Counted from the first letter of the stretch, positions 21,829 through 33,905 are shown. The stretch is DNA of 64,000 nt from Fragum whitleyi (GCA_948146395.1 OX411554.1:39568687-39632686), one strand, 5' to 3'. Translations and numbers: made by a program. Notes: generated by a model not told the origin, from the sequence alone.

Positions 21829-22106
21829 AGCCGCGAAATAACGTAGTTTTAACGTGTCCGACTATCATTCAAAGGATCTCGGGTTCGATCCGCCGACGTC
21901 GGCACTCTTACATTGAGACTATTTGTCTTCCACCGATTGGTTGATAATCGTATACCTATGAAGAATAGCAGCTGGAGGCATGGAAAAGATGTAAAGGTAG
22001 TACTGGGATGAGAAATACCAGGAATCCATTCTAAGGTGCTCCAGCCGCCGCCATACGATTATAAGATTGTAAAAAGCGGCGCTTAACCCAATGAAAAAAA
22101 GAAAAC
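21829..22106 (+). mobile_element. tRNA-derived SINE, full length, diverged
   Basis: A tRNA-like head with B box GGGTTCGATCCGCCGACG (about 21884) leads to GCACTC, TGTCTTCCACCGATTGGTTG, GATAATCGTATACCTATG, AGCAGCTGGAGGC, ATACCAGGAATCCATTC, GGTGCTCCAGCCGCCGCC and TTGTAAAAAGCGGCGCTTAA. The A box is decayed. No clear target duplication was found, in line with an older insertion. Confidence 0.85.
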
Positions 22107-22233
22107 GCTCAAAATAGTGTTGATAAATACGAGGGTGCATAAAGAACTGAACAGACTTGGGATTTTATGAATTTTAAGATTTTGAAAGGTAAACTACAAA
22201 GGAATTGCATTGTTGCATTTAATTCTGTCTATC

Positions 22234-22398
22234 ATGAAAATTCAGTTGCAATCGAACATGTCGGTAGCCAACAGCAACTATTCTGACGCATGCAACCATT
22301 CGAAACCAGCGCACGATAACGACGTTAATATGACGTTACGACATCCACAACTTTCGTTGCAAGTCAGAACTTTCAAAACTATCAACATAGCAATCTAC
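22234..22398 (+). CDS. Candidate first coding exon, receptor-like N-terminus
   Basis: An ATG at 22234 opens 55 codons with clearly higher GC than the flanks. The peptide has four N-glycosylation sequons (NMS, NYS, NHS, NMT), then a basic stretch (RHPQLSLQVRTFK) and a hydrophobic start TINIAIY. The layout resembles the extracellular N-terminus and first residues of transmembrane helix 1 of a rhodopsin-class receptor. A donor GTAATT would follow TAC at 22398 in phase 0. I found no downstream exon with the helix-1 GN motif, so the identity is inference and it may be a pseudo-exon. Confidence 0.3.
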
Positions 22399-22539
22399 GT
22401 AATTTCTGTTTCGCTTTATTCGTTTGATTAGTACAATTTCTATACCGATTAGAATCAAATTGATGACCTACAGTATAGTGCATGATTTTTGTTTATAATA
22501 TGACCTACGTCGCGGGAGTATTTTTGATATTACACGGGT

Positions 22540-22831
22540 GTTATGATACTGGTGGAATAAGTACGCAAATGAGCTCAGAGCGAATAGTAACGCTTTTCTG
22601 AAACCGCAAAAATGACGTCATAATGTAAAAAATGAAATGTTGAATTTCAATATTTTTTACGATTTTTTTTCGCAAAAAATAGGGTCATATTTTAAATAGA
22701 ATATCAAATTTCTGCTCATAAAATACCGAATTTATTAAACTCGTCATCTAAAACAGACAAAAACTCGTCGCAGCCTCGTTTTTATCTGTTTACAGATGAC
22801 TCGTTAAATAAATTCGGTATTCAGAGAGCAC
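22540..22831. repeat. Dispersed repeat with 95-bp hairpin
   Basis: 22722-22822 is a palindrome: TACCGAATTTATTAAACTCG, TCATCTAAAACAGACAAAAA mirrored by TTTTTATCTGTTTACAGATGA, CTCGTT, AATAAATTCGGTA. The left flank GAATATCAAATTTCTG and the CTAAAACAGATAAA block recur at 34640-34710, and TTATCTGTTTTAGATGACGA recurs at 49407-49426. A dispersed foldback family is likely. Confidence 0.65.
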
Positions 22832-24429
22832 TCATTTAATATCCTCTATATATAATCATGAACCGATGTGAATCTGTCAGAGCTTCAGACCCAGCGTTCA
22901 GAAGACGTTTCTCCATTCTCCTTGTGCCATCCTTCATGATTTTCATAACAATAAGTTAAATTTGCCATTTGACTCGTCGATTGTATACTTTGTACTGTAA
23001 TTACAAGTCACGAAAACGTATTCGAGTTAAATTTTTAATGGCACAGTGACGCCATGTGTATATATTTTACCATATTTAAATACAGTTGAAATATAGTGTT
23101 TTTTTTCTATTTTAAATTTGTTAAAATTTGTCCCTCACAAATGCAAAATCGGAAATAGCGTAGTGGACGATGTCGCAGACTGAAATTAGGTTTGCAAAGG
23201 CAAATGTGGTGAGGACCTCTGGAGAAGATAATTGTCAGTTCTAGATACTTTTTTTCTTTGGCCTTTTCCCCCTCTCCCCCCCCCATTAATTTTCTAAGAA
23301 AAAAATGTATACGAATTGTAAATTTGATAATTGAAAATTAAAATCTAACGATAACTTTAAGATCGAACATTGCCGTACCAATGAACATATCTAATCATAT
23401 GCAAGATTCGAGTGCCGTGTCTTTTTCGGAGAAATGATTTAAAAGGGTTGTACATGTTTGGTAAAAAAAGGACTTAACCGACAGGTCAAACACAAATATG
23501 AAGACAATTAAAATGGAAAAAATGGTAAGGACAAAAGAAATTGAGGGAAATAACTTGAACAACAACATGATTTGAACCATGGTTGACATGGTTGGAAGGT
23601 CTACGTCTTATCCACTTCGCCATGGATATGGTGTCCTTTGACATTAATTAACTGAATTGATGATACATAATGTCATAAACAGCAATTTAGTATATTTTGT
23701 TTAATTTACATTTTAAGTAGGTTGTGTTGATGTGCCACTAGATTGCAGTTTTGCTATTAGATGTAGATTATTCAAATGCAGTTATTTTCTAGGTTTTTCC
23801 ATTTGGTAACTCTCTATAAAAAATTTTTATGTTTCAAACGCTTTTCATGATTTTTTACAGAAAAACGATCAGTCAGCTGAGTAGTGGTAAAACAAAACTC
23901 CCAGAAACCATCTAAAATTGGCATAAAAATCCAACAAATTATCTTTTTTGTTTTTCGACATCGAAACCAGTAATTTTCTTTATAAATGTTTTCTAGTCCG
24001 GATCTACATTTAAAACTTTTATGAAATTTTCCCTCAACTCAAATAATAATAATAACAACAACAACAACAACAACAACAACAAATCACGTTTAAATTGTTT
24101 TTTTTTGTTCCGTGATGTAATTTACAGACATTGGTTTGGACATGTTCGATTTGTCCGTCGGGAGACTTAAAATAAACTAAAGAATATCACAAGACAAAAT
24201 TTTGATGCAATGCATCAAAGTAGGCCGCAAATTATTTGGTTATCATCAATGAATAATGTATTTTTCTTATAAAAATATTTTTTGCAAACAATACCTATCT
24301 AGATTTTAAAGATTTTAACAACAATAATGGCCCTACTTTAGCATGCACACCCGGCTTAAATACACTAAGGAGAACTTTATTTCAACATAGGCACAATGAA
24401 TTACACATGATGGTAAAGTGATTGCCTTT
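22832..24429. other. No gene seen; one tRNA-like stretch
   Basis: No coding signal. On the minus strand 23564-23632 has B box GGTTCAAATC (23569-23578) and A-box-like GGCGAAGTGGATAAGACG, probably a tRNA pseudogene or SINE head. A C-rich run lies near 23265-23285. Confidence 0.4.
24041..24082 (+). repeat. AAT/AAC microsatellite
   Basis: Four AAT units pass into about ten AAC units. Similar AAC tracts occur at 28721-28735 and 35599-35631. Confidence 0.95.
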
Positions 24430-24700
24430 TTTAGCTTGTCTGTTTTCTAAGAAAACTTAAGGTATGGAGATCATTTTAGCGGCGTTGGCATTGTTGTTGT
24501 TGACCTGTTGTAATTGAATATATCTTCATAAAATTTAGCATGTATGTTCACTATCTCAAGAGCTATCCAGACAATCAAGGGGGACAACTCTGAAAAAGGG
24601 TTTTTGTAAGAGTCCCCTTTTCCACTCAGCTTTTTGTATTATCCAGCACCTGCAGCCAAGCAAAGCCAAGGGTTGCACCCATAGGCGGTGCTCTTGTTAG
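24430..24700 (+). repeat. Dispersed repeat ending GGTTGCACCCATAGGCGG
   Basis: TTAGCTTGTCTGTTTTCTAAG, ACTTAAGGTATGGAGATC, GCGGCGTTGGCATTG, CACTATCTCAAGAGC and GGGTTGCACCCATAGGCGGTG occur in the order I recall from a common mollusc repeat. No coding frame. Its identity rests on memory, not comparison within the window. Confidence 0.45.
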
Positions 24701-25963
24701 AATAATATATTCACTCAACCTTCATGCTGATGTATGCGGAGTCATCCGAAGAAATGAGCATAAAGAAAAAAAATACAGACTCAAAATAATAGCACAAAAA
24801 TTCTGAATCAGAATACGAGGCAAAAGATTCAAGTTATCATTCAATAGCTGTCATTCAAACTAGTTCCAAGACTGCACCTATTTGAAGTAAAAGGACCTAC
24901 TTCGGTTGTCCCAAAATAGTTTGGTTAGAAAAAGTGATATGCTCCCTTTGTCGCATTGTTTTAATGCTTGAATAACAGTAACTGGCTTGAAATTATGTTA
25001 TACTTAGTGCCAGACAACTGCTACATATCACACACAGGATTAGATTAATTAAGGTAGAAACATTTATTCTCTAGACCAGAGCTTTGATATAAGTCATCAC
25101 ACACTTTTGTACCAAAAGAATTTCGAGTGTAATTGTGCACAATGAAGTATTGTGGGTTTTTTTTAAACCGCAAAAATGCCATTTTTACTATATGTTTAAC
25201 GAGACAAAAACAGACAGGAGTGTAACCATAGATGTATCTCCTGTGAGAATCACTTTGATGTAAAAAAGAGAGTAAAAACTAGGTCAAACATGTCTGAGTG
25301 ATCAGTCATTTTAATGAAATGTGCAATATTTGTAAAATCAAGTTCATAACCAAAAACATTGATTTTATTGCTAAATAATTTTCATTACAAAACAGTTTTT
25401 GTAAAACTGTTGTTTGATCCAGGCTGCATTATACGGTTTTCTATATTTTGAATAAAAACATTGGACAAGTTTTATAATAATGTATCCCTAATCCCCCATG
25501 GTCATATTCAAAACGCATTCATACTGGTAGGCCGCTTCTGCGGCCTACCAACAAAGTGTACTTTATTAAAGGGATATGTGTAGTAAAAAATTTCCAATTT
25601 CTTGCAAATACCCCCCATCCCCTCCTTTAAGCATTATGAAAAGGGGAAAACGCAAATTCTACACTATAGTTTTCATTCCGAAATAATTCAATAAACATTC
25701 ATCTTGTGAACGTCTGTAGCCACCACCACGCCGTTAGCGTAGTTGGCAGCCCTTCAGACTCTCTGTGATTGGTAGCCAGTATCAATCTCTGTCAGCTTAT
25801 CGCCACAGTCTATGTAACACATTAAAATTGACATTCACCTCTACTGAAATTACGACTTCCTTCTGAATAAGCTTTAAAAGACCCAACCATTTTATATTTA
25901 CAGGAATAAAGACAATGCACGACAGTAAGAAAGTTTCGTTTCTAAGAAATAAACCTTAATATA
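24701..25963. other. No gene seen; one perfect short hairpin
   Basis: GGTAGGCCGC TTCT GCGGCCTACC at 25526-25549 is a perfect 10-bp stem with a 4-nt loop in otherwise AT-rich DNA. An A-box-like TAGCGTAGTTGGCAGC at about 25735 has no B box after it. Confidence 0.45.
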
Positions 25964-26296
25964 TAGTAAAACTTGCGTTAAGCGACCACTTAGGGGACCA
26001 ATAAAACGCGGTCGCTTATGGAAATGGTCGCTAAATACAATATTCAATGATAAATAAGTCTCGTTATATGATAGCATATAATGATTGTCACACAATTCTT
26101 ACTTTAAAGTATGATGTTTGAACCTATAAGAATCGTCTCTTATCGGTTCTTACGTCATAGAATTTAATGATAAACATTTTGTCTTCAGAAAGTCCTCTTT
26201 TTCGGAGATATTACTAACGGTGAAGGAACTTATTACGATGGTCGCTTAATAAAAATGGCCGCTTAATAGAGGTGGTTGCTCGAGCAATATCGACTG
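25964..26296. mobile_element. MITE-2 copy, complete, TA duplication
   Basis: 333 bp from TAGTAAAACTTGCGTTAAGCG to CAATATCGACTG, flanked by TA. Both ends carry the AAGCGACC/GGTCGCTTA motif, and an inner second set (GCGGTCGCTTATGG and GATGGTCGCTTAATAAAAAT) makes the ends repetitive. Confidence 0.85.
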
Positions 26297-26861
26297 TACA
26301 TGTATTGCTATTTTATTGTTAGATTAATATTCTATTACTTTAATATAAAAGATCTGCTTTAAGATATTAAATTCACTAGTTATATTTGGGATAACAGTTC
26401 TATTACTTTAATTATGAAGAATGGGATTTCAGGGTAGTAAATTGAATAATTGTTCTTCCGAATTGTCTTTCTGTGCACAATAATTATAGCAGTTTGAATG
26501 TTATAAATAATATTTACAGCAGAGAATATGCGACGTTATTTTCAAGGTATTCTTTGTAATGCTTTTGAGGGGGGGGGGGGGGGTATTATCAAGAAATATT
26601 TGCAAATTATCACTTGGTATTCTTAAGGCAATGCCAATGAATTACCAATAATTTATATCATGCTCGATCATAGCGTTGCTCAGCAATTACTGAAAAATGA
26701 CCTTCTTTATGAGAAACTTCCTAAAATATTACCTTTAATTTCACTTTTCAAGTAATATATAGAATCATTGTTTGTTTAATTTTCGTTTAAGGTTGGTATT
26801 TCATTTCGTGAACAACATCCCCATATTTTCACTCGAGGCTTCGTCACCCGTGAAACATATA
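26297..26861. other. No gene seen; G15 run
   Basis: A run of 15 G occupies 26569-26583. Otherwise AT-rich without a recognised feature. Confidence 0.5.
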
Positions 26862-27295
26862 CAGTTAATTACATCGTGAAATTGACATTCAACTCAATCA
26901 AGACCATTCTAAATCGTTCATTTAGCGGTCCATTCATTCATTCCAAACACTCACTCAAACCGCTCAAAAACGCTCAAACCCACTGAAAAATATTTAATCA
27001 ACAACGTCATTCAGAAAAAAATTCGGATAGAGAATAATGGCAATTTCCCTGACATAATTTAAATTATAAGCGTCCAAAAGGTTCTTGAAGCAATAGGATG
27101 CTTTCTATAGAACTGGTGTGCATATTTTATTAAAAGGCTGTAATCAATATCGCTAATTTTGTTCATCCTGAACAAAATTTGCGAAATTGGATTACCTCCG
27201 AGTAAACTCATCCAAACCTTCCTCCACACATTCATTCAATTTCATTCCTAAATCATTCTCAAATCATTCACCTTGTTATTTGTAGCTGTCGTTGT
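26862..27295 (-). mobile_element. MITE-1 copy, subtype I, right tip decayed
   Basis: CAGTTAATTACATCGTGAAA after TA. Arm A intact (TTTAGCGGTCCATTCATTC). Subtype I text: CTGACATAATTTAAATTATA, AGGTTCTTGAAGCAATAGG. Hairpin about 27137-27200 around TTTTGTTCATCCTGAACAAAA. Arm B is clear but the last 30 bp have drifted. Confidence 0.88.
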
Positions 27296-28828
27296 TCAAT
27301 GAAAATATAAATTGATCTTTTACCGAAACAAACAACAATGTTCGATTTAAGTACCACAAATAAATATGATAGCTCTAAAATGACGCTATTTTCTATGTAC
27401 TTTGTTCTATAATACAGCATTTTCCTTTTGTTTCGCTCTGATCTAGATTTCACACGCGTGTAGTAATTAGATATTTTTGTGACCACGGAAAGACCACCTC
27501 AGGAATTCATTTTCTAGAGAGGCATCACATTTTCTTTTGTCAACGTGACAAGAGATTTATTTTTTAAAAACAAAAGTTTCAAGTTTCTAGATCTAAAACG
27601 TAACATCTTTTTTTTTAAATGACAATTTATTATACATCTGATTTTAATAAGGCATTTATAACTAAGACTAGAGCAACCATTTTTATGGGGGCAGCTCTCA
27701 GCGAATTTATTTACGAATAAAACCTACGAATCTCTAGCTTTTAACAGAAAAATGTTCCGGCACTAATTTAGTACTCTTTTTTACTTATTGATATACCATG
27801 AACTTAAAGTTGCTTAAATGGGAACATGTGTCAATAAAAAGTAGAAGACTAAATCTTATCTAAATGTCTGATAACATAAACGCTTATATCTAAGTCACCA
27901 ATTTCACGAAAATATATCAAACAAAATAGAGGAAAACAGTTATCTCATTTTAAATATGTGTTTTGATTGGACATTCATGTCTTTATTGATAGCAGTGATC
28001 TGTTACATGTAAAAGTTTGAATTCTTTCTTTATCTCAGTTTCTTAAACTTGTAAACTTTCTGAAGTTAATTGAAATGGTACCTTTAGGAAACGTAAAATT
28101 TAACGTGCCTCCACGTATATACTCCTCTTTTGGAGTTGATTTACAACAATTCATAACAAATTCAACATAAAGCAAATATTCTCAAAATATATATTTTGAA
28201 ATATTTAGGCATCTGATATTTAAATTAACTATCTTTTCATCTAAAGATATATCTTGTCCGATCTTGTCGAATACTCACGAAATTCAGGATTTGATTAATT
28301 TTTTCATAGATTTTTTTTCCATTTTATTCCTTCGTTTATATAAATGATCTAATTTGTGGTTATCAATTTGACGTCCCTACATTCTATCTAGATATTCAAA
28401 AAGAAATTTGCAAACCGGTTATTTTGTTTATTTATTTGTTTATTTATTTTCACTGTTTTATTGAAAGCTGACTGAAAATTATAAAAGAATCTATTTAGCC
28501 TACATTAAAAATAAAACTCAATATCTGTATGTTTATAACAGACAGTCGGAATTCATATGGATAATTTGGGACTAGCGAATTATTTCTTGACACCTTCTCT
28601 CGCTACACTGAAACAGAAAAGAAACGTTTCTTAACTGGTTTCTCTATCCTACTTGGACCTTATTCAAGAAAGCGTCACACTTAACCTCATTTTGACGACG
28701 ACTTCATCATGGAAAACAACAACAACAACAACAAAAAAACCAAATATATTTTCAATCGGGAGAAAAGTGGTTAAAGTGATGAGTGTCTTTACTTTATCTG
28801 TTTATAGATAATTGGCAAATGCATATGT
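27296..28828. other. No gene seen
   Basis: AT-rich. Contains a short AAC tract (28721-28735). No recognised repeat or coding frame. Confidence 0.4.
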
Positions 28829-28880
28829 AATTAAGGTCCATATAAAGTGTTTGAGGTCCAATTTTAAGGGACCTTCGCAT
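28829..28880 (+). mobile_element. Solo arm end of the 1079-type foldback element
   Basis: AATTAAGGTCCATATAAAGTG, TTTGAGGTCCAATTTTAAGG matches the arm tips of the foldback element at 1079-1601. Only about 50 bp remain, directly beside a MITE-1 copy. Confidence 0.75.
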
Positions 28881-28883
28881 ATG

Positions 28884-29576
28884 CAGATAGTTACATCATG
28901 AAATTGACATTCATCTCAATCAAAACCATTCTTAATCGCTCGCTCAGCGCTCCATTCATTTTTCCAAACACTCACACTCACCCAAACCATTCAAAACCGC
29001 CAAAATATAGAATAACCAAAGTCATGCAAAAAAATTTTGATAGAGAGAAAAATCGATTTCATTTACATAATTCAAATTGTTAGCGTCTCAAAGGTTCTTG
29101 AAGAAATAGGATTGATTGATTGAAGTTTAACGCCGCTTTCAACATTATTTCAGTTATATCGCGGCGGCTGGAGCACCTAACAATGGATTCCTGGTATTTC
29201 TCTCACCAGTACAACCACCACATTCTTTCCTAGCCTCCAGCCGCTATCTCACATAGGTCTACGATTATCAACCCATTGGTGAGAGACAAATAGTCGGAAA
29301 GAATGAGTGCCGCCGTCGGGGGTCGAACCCGCGAACTCTAGATTGACAGTCCGACGCGCTATTGAAGAAATAGGAAGCTATGTATAAAACTTGTATATAT
29401 ATTTTATTAAAGGGAGATAATCAATATTGATAATTTTGTTCATCCTGAACAAAATTTGCGATAGAGGATTACCTCCCATTAAATTCACTCAAAACTCGCT
29501 CCACACACTCACTCAATTTCATTCCATAATCATTCCAAAATCATTCACCTTGTCAATTTCACGGTGTTGTTAACTG
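28884..29576 (-). mobile_element. MITE-1 copy, subtype I, with a SINE inside
   Basis: The left tip is partly deleted (TAGTTACATCATGAAATTG). Arm A, CTCAGCGCTCCATTCATT, AGGTTCTTGAAGAAATAGG, then the SINE at 29112-29361, then GGAAGCTATG, ATTAAAGGGAGATAATCAAT, hairpin and intact arm B ending GTTGTTAACTG before TA. Without SINE and target copy it is about 430 bp. Confidence 0.92.
29112..29361 (-). mobile_element. tRNA-derived SINE with 14-bp target duplication
   Basis: TTGAAGAAATAGGA occurs at 29098-29111 and again at 29362-29375: a target duplication typical of LINE-driven retroposition. On the minus strand the copy begins inside the tRNA head (GCGCGTCGGACTGTCAATC), has B box GGGTTCGA, the central domain GATAATCGTAGACC and ATACCAGGAATCCATTG, and ends GCGGCGTTAAAC and TCAATCAATC. 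The missing first 15 or so bases are a 5' truncation. It landed in an existing MITE-1, so the MITE is older. Confidence 0.93.
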
Positions 29577-29775
29577 TATGATGTCAGTTTAATACACCCT
29601 AAATCCTGGATATATCAAATTTTTTCTCGATTGCAAATACCGATGTTTGACTATAATGCTTTTTTCTTCAAAATTAAGAACAAAATAGAAAATAAATATG
29701 TTTGTTTGTTAGTTACCGCGAATCAACCGAGAAGGTTTGAAGGTTCAACAAATCTCAGCTACATGTAAACAACAT

Positions 29776-30013
29776 GAGTCTGTGCGTGATATTTCCCACA
29801 ATTTGAAATGTGCATGAAGAGTCAACATTAGCAAAGCTTGACTGTCACGTAGTTTGATTAAAAGGTTGCCTGATTTTGTAAGGACACTTTCGGACTTTAT
29901 CTTTCTCTAAGGCGCAACGTGAAGATCCTGGTCAGACTGTGCAGATGCACAGGCTGGTCAGAGTCTTTGTTTGGCGCACATCTGAAATTGTTAGAAATAT
30001 CACACACATGCTC
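29776..30013. mobile_element. 4-bp-target MITE copy
   Basis: 238 bp, ends GAGTCTGTGCGTGATATTTC and GAAATATCACACACATGCTC. Inner right block GTCAGACTGTGCAGATGCAC, CAGAGTCTTTG is shared with 15842. The flanks ACAT and ATTT no longer match exactly, so this copy is older or its ends have drifted. Confidence 0.85.
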
Positions 30014-30549
30014 ATTTGTCATTTTCTCACGCTAGGTTATATAAATCGGTCACTTCAGAGGCTGGTTTATATTTACTATGTTTCCTTGATTAGTGTCTAT
30101 CGAAACATGAATTATAAAAGAATAAAGCCCCAGGAAATCATTGTGGATTATACAACCTGGTGTTGAACTTGAATAATCATGAACTTTTTATACCGACATC
30201 TGGTATCTTCTCAGGGAAATGGGCTACTTTATAAAGACAATTAATAGTCCCATATTTTTCTACAAAGGCGGAACTTTTCCTCGGTTTTTTTGTGTGTTTA
30301 ATTAGAATGATAACTTTAAGTGGTTCAAATCATGGAGGTCGTAAAATAATCGAAATAATGGACAAAAAGTTTAATAAACGCAGTATTTATGAGCTGAAAT
30401 TCCAATACTGTATTCAGTAAACCGTCTATTTTCCTTTTTTAGGATTTGATAATCTAACTAGCTAACTAAAGACGCAATGAAATCTGCCTCTAGACCCAGT
30501 CAAACGGAAATGAAATGCTTATTTGACGGCCAACTTTTGCGCTTATAAT
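30014..30549. other. No gene seen
   Basis: AT-rich. No recognised repeat before the SINE; the last 14 bases (30536-30549) are its left target copy. Confidence 0.4.
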
Positions 30550-30823
30550 GCCGCCACCATAGCGCAGTTGGTTAGGCATAAGACTTCCAATCTGGAAGTC
30601 GTGGGTTCGATCCCCGGTGGCGGCAAATATCCTTTCCGACGTTGTCTCTCACCAGTGGGTAGATAATCGTGAACCTATGTGAGATAGCAGTCGGAGGCAA
30701 GGAAAGGGTGTAATGGTAGTACAGGTGACAGAAATACCAGGAATCCATCGTTAGGTGCTCCGGCCGCCGCGATATAACTGGAAGATTGTTGAAAGCGGCG
30801 TAAAACCCATTCAAACAAACAAA
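30550..30823 (+). mobile_element. Full-length tRNA-derived SINE with target duplication
   Basis: Complete head: GCCGCCACCATAGCGCAGTTGG, TTCCAATCTGGAAGTC, GGGTTCGATCCCCGGTGGC; the first seven bases pair with TGGCGGC at the head's 3' end. The central domain and GTTGAAAGCGGCGTAAAAC follow, with a CAAACAAACAAA tail. Target copies TTTGCGCTTATAAT (30536-30549) and TTTGCGCTAATAAT (30824-30837) differ at one position. This is the least damaged head in the window and could retain a pol III promoter. Confidence 0.93.
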
Positions 30824-30837
30824 TTTGCGCTAATAAT

Positions 30838-32197
30838 ACGATTCTGCTTGAGAAATATGCGCACAAATAATGATAGCTTAACTCAAGAACCTAGCTAGCA
30901 CACCTACTATTCAATTTATGATAAGTTACAATAAATACTGAGCATAAATGGAAGTATCCACCTAAATAAGAAAAAAAAAAGATTTCTTTAAAAGTACACG
31001 CAGAAATTTTATAAAAAATATTGCAAATTACGCCCAGTGCCGCCCTGGTCATTCGGAATTGAAGTTGAAAATTTGGTGTGATTTTCAGGAGACGCAGCCG
31101 AATTTTTGGCGTAAACGTAGCAAGGGAGTCGTTTTCAAAAATAACATACTCTCACTTTAATTTCAAATTGATTATCTGACAATTCTAATTCTTATTGCAT
31201 TCTTAAAATGCAATTATATGCCGAAGGGTATCATAAGAGAATAGACAAACTGATACTTTCTGTCGTAACCAGTCAATATTGCGTGAAATATACACATATA
31301 ACGAACATAAAACATCTAACGTAGTTTGAAATCTCAAATTTACCAAATTCAGTCTTCATCTAAAAAATCCATCCAAAGTTCTATTCTTTATTTCAATTCT
31401 TAGCTGACAACCTAACACAATACGTATGGCTACTTTACGTTAACTTTTACTAATACTCAATGTAGAAAGTCGTTTGAATCTCTTTGAAAAGTGCTTTTTG
31501 AAAACCTGTTGAGACTTACATGTATATGACAATTGCCTCACTTTTTAGGTTTGATGCCTTGAACGGTTTAAACATTTATTGTGCTTCCTTTTTTTCAAAT
31601 ATTGGATAAGAAGCTGTTAAGCACCTGCGTTAACGCGAATAGGCGGATTCGATGTGTCGTCTTTCTATCGGGTTTAACGAGTTGTAAAGGTGAATAACGA
31701 TAATAAACTCCGTAAGATATACTCAAAGTTTGCCAATTCTAATTATATACTTAGCAAAAAAAGAAACTTTACATGTCTTTTAGGGGCTTGTTGTTCCACT
31801 ATGAAACAATATAGAATGTAAAGGTATATATTACATGAAACTTAAAGAAAATATCCGTCGGATAATTAAAGGATCAATTCTGGATTTCAATAAAATAAAG
31901 GTTTTACTGATGGTCTAAGGACAGAGGGGTCGATTTCAAAAATCACAAAACAGAAAGAAATTGTTCGGATGGTGAATTGAGTATCGGTTTTGGCATTTTA
32001 CGCCCATACAGTCGTTTCATTATCGTGTGTGACCAACGTCTGAGTGGAAGACCCATAATTGTTTTGCAGTAAGCGTTTTCTTGGATAAATTTATGAGGTA
32101 AATCTGCAATGGTAACAACGCCTCAACCTGACGTCATTAGGAACCAATCTTAACTCGAACGATATCTCATATGGTTTCGAACCGTTTTTTTGTTGTT
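30838..32197. other. No gene seen
   Basis: AT-rich, no recognised repeat, no frame with coding character. Confidence 0.4.
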
Positions 32198-32490
32198 AGT
32201 GTTTGTTTATATGGGTTTTACGTCGCTTTCGACAATTTTGCATCCAACGGCTGGTGCACCTACCCATGGTTTCATATCGCTTCTTACGGTACAACCAGAC
32301 CATTCCATCCGAGCCACACGCTGCCCTTCCAACTTGGGCGTAGTAATGGCCCATTGGTGGGTGACAAATGACGTGAGTCAAGATGATTTTTGTCAAATAT
32401 GGGAATTGAATATGGCCGAACCGAGGATCGAACTCGCGACTTCAGGATTGAGAGGCAGACGCGTTACGGACTAAGCTAATTAAGCTCGGC
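32198..32490 (-). mobile_element. Divergent tRNA-derived SINE
   Basis: Minus strand: head AGCTTAGTCCGTAACGCG, CAATCCTGAAGTCG and B box GAGTTCGATCCTCGG, then about 170 bp of body with CACCCACCAATGGGCC and GTGCACCAGCCG, ending AAAGCGACGTAAAACCC. Order and tail match the main SINE family but the central part differs, so it is a separate subfamily or an old copy. Confidence 0.75.
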
Positions 32491-33721
32491 AGTTCTGAAC
32501 CGAGTCGTTAATTGGTGAATTGCCTGCCACAAGTAGCCAACTGAAGGTAGACTTGGTTATCAGACATGCAAGTCCTCAGCATTACCAAAACTCTATTTCT
32601 GTCTTTTTTCGATATCCGTGGCATACACGTTTCAATAAAAATGTGCGAACGTTTTTGGTTTTTTTGTATCAGTGATAAGGAATACATGTGATTTGGTAAC
32701 AAAAAATACTTTAAATGAACTATGGGTAGCTAAACACGAGTATGAGACATAAACCGGAAGTGACAAACGCATGAACCCGGGTGCGGTGAAACCGAAACAA
32801 ATCTTGCATCGGTATAATCTCTTTAGTTGGCCTGATTAGTGCATGCCAATTTTATTAGCACACAATTACTTCTAGCCATCAAAAATAGACCCAGAAGTAT
32901 GTAAAGTTTCTCTTTTTGCTAAGTATATATGTGTGCAAGTTTTGCTTTGTTTCTTTTTAATACTGTGTGGCTCCGAACACAAATATTGTGTAATTTTCGT
33001 AATCACCAAGCTTTAGAAGAAGTCTACGTTCGTGAATGAACTATCACAAGATCGCACGCGTGCGCATGTCTACGTAGAACATAATGATGTTGATATTAAT
33101 TGTATAACACTAAAATGGCATATTACTTGAATAAAAAATGATGTGTCGATGATAAAACAAAGTACTGTAATCACATTGGTACCTTTCTCGATAGTTTGAC
33201 CATACGAAACGTAAAAGATATAAGCATATGAAAAGTGGATACTATTTTTGCTGAGTATATATTTGTTCTGACAGTGTTGTTCTTTTGGATTATTATTGAT
33301 AACAATTTAGTGTAGTGCTTTCGATTTGTCTTCTTCATGGGTGTTGTTAACAAACTGATTTTAACTAATTTGTCCTGCGTGCTACCGCTATTCATCTAAC
33401 GTAAAGAATGGCAATTAGTCGACTTAGTCTGTCCAGCGAGATTTAGCCTCAAAAAGGCACAGAGCAATGGCATGGGATGAATGGTCCATTCATCAATTTT
33501 CTGCTACAGCGCATCTATCTAAACGGCGGATTTTCAGATTCGGGGAATCAGAATTATGCAAATTAATTCGTTGGTTTATCTGTTATTTTTCGCCTACATA
33601 TTATTTGTGGCACTTTTAGCATGATATTACATAAACAGCGCCTGCACTAGCAGAATATTCTCATGGAAATGGTCATTGATTCAAATCGAAATTTATGGAG
33701 TAATATGAACAATTCAGGCAC
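32491..33721. other. No gene seen
   Basis: AT-rich. Includes a CGCACGCGTGCG palindrome near 33053. No coding signal. Confidence 0.4.
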
Positions 33722-33905
33722 ATCTGAGAATCACTCCGAACGATCAGAATTGGAGGTAGGCAGGTTAAGACTGGAGCGTTGAGCAATTGAGTCAAAACTA
33801 TCTTGACAGGGGATAGAGTCAATCTTACGGTGTTACTTTATAGGAACATCATGAAATTGACAAGATAAATGTTTTGAAATGATTTTGAAATCGTAAAAGA
33901 CATAG
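33722..33905 (+). mobile_element. MITE-1 remnants: arm-A end then arm-B start
   Basis: 33765-33838 keeps a worn arm-A end (TGGAGCGTTGAGCAATTGAG, GTCAATCTTACGGTGTTAC). From 33842 an arm-B start follows (GGAACATCATGAAATTGACA AGATAAATG). Two worn elements abut here. Confidence 0.6.

Noticed and set aside
23145..23220. TAGCGTAGTGGACGATGTCG as a tRNA-like head
   Set aside because: No B box or pairing arms were found.
25526..25549. Perfect short hairpin as a transcription terminator
   Set aside because: Rho-independent terminators are bacterial; there is no adjoining gene or T-run, and the DNA is eukaryotic.
25720..25790. A-box-like TAGCGTAGTTGGCAGC suggesting a SINE
   Set aside because: No B box and no match to the SINE body downstream.
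30550..30625. Working tRNA gene
   Set aside because: The cloverleaf-like head continues directly into the SINE body and is inside the target duplication; the anticodon arm does not fold cleanly into a standard loop.
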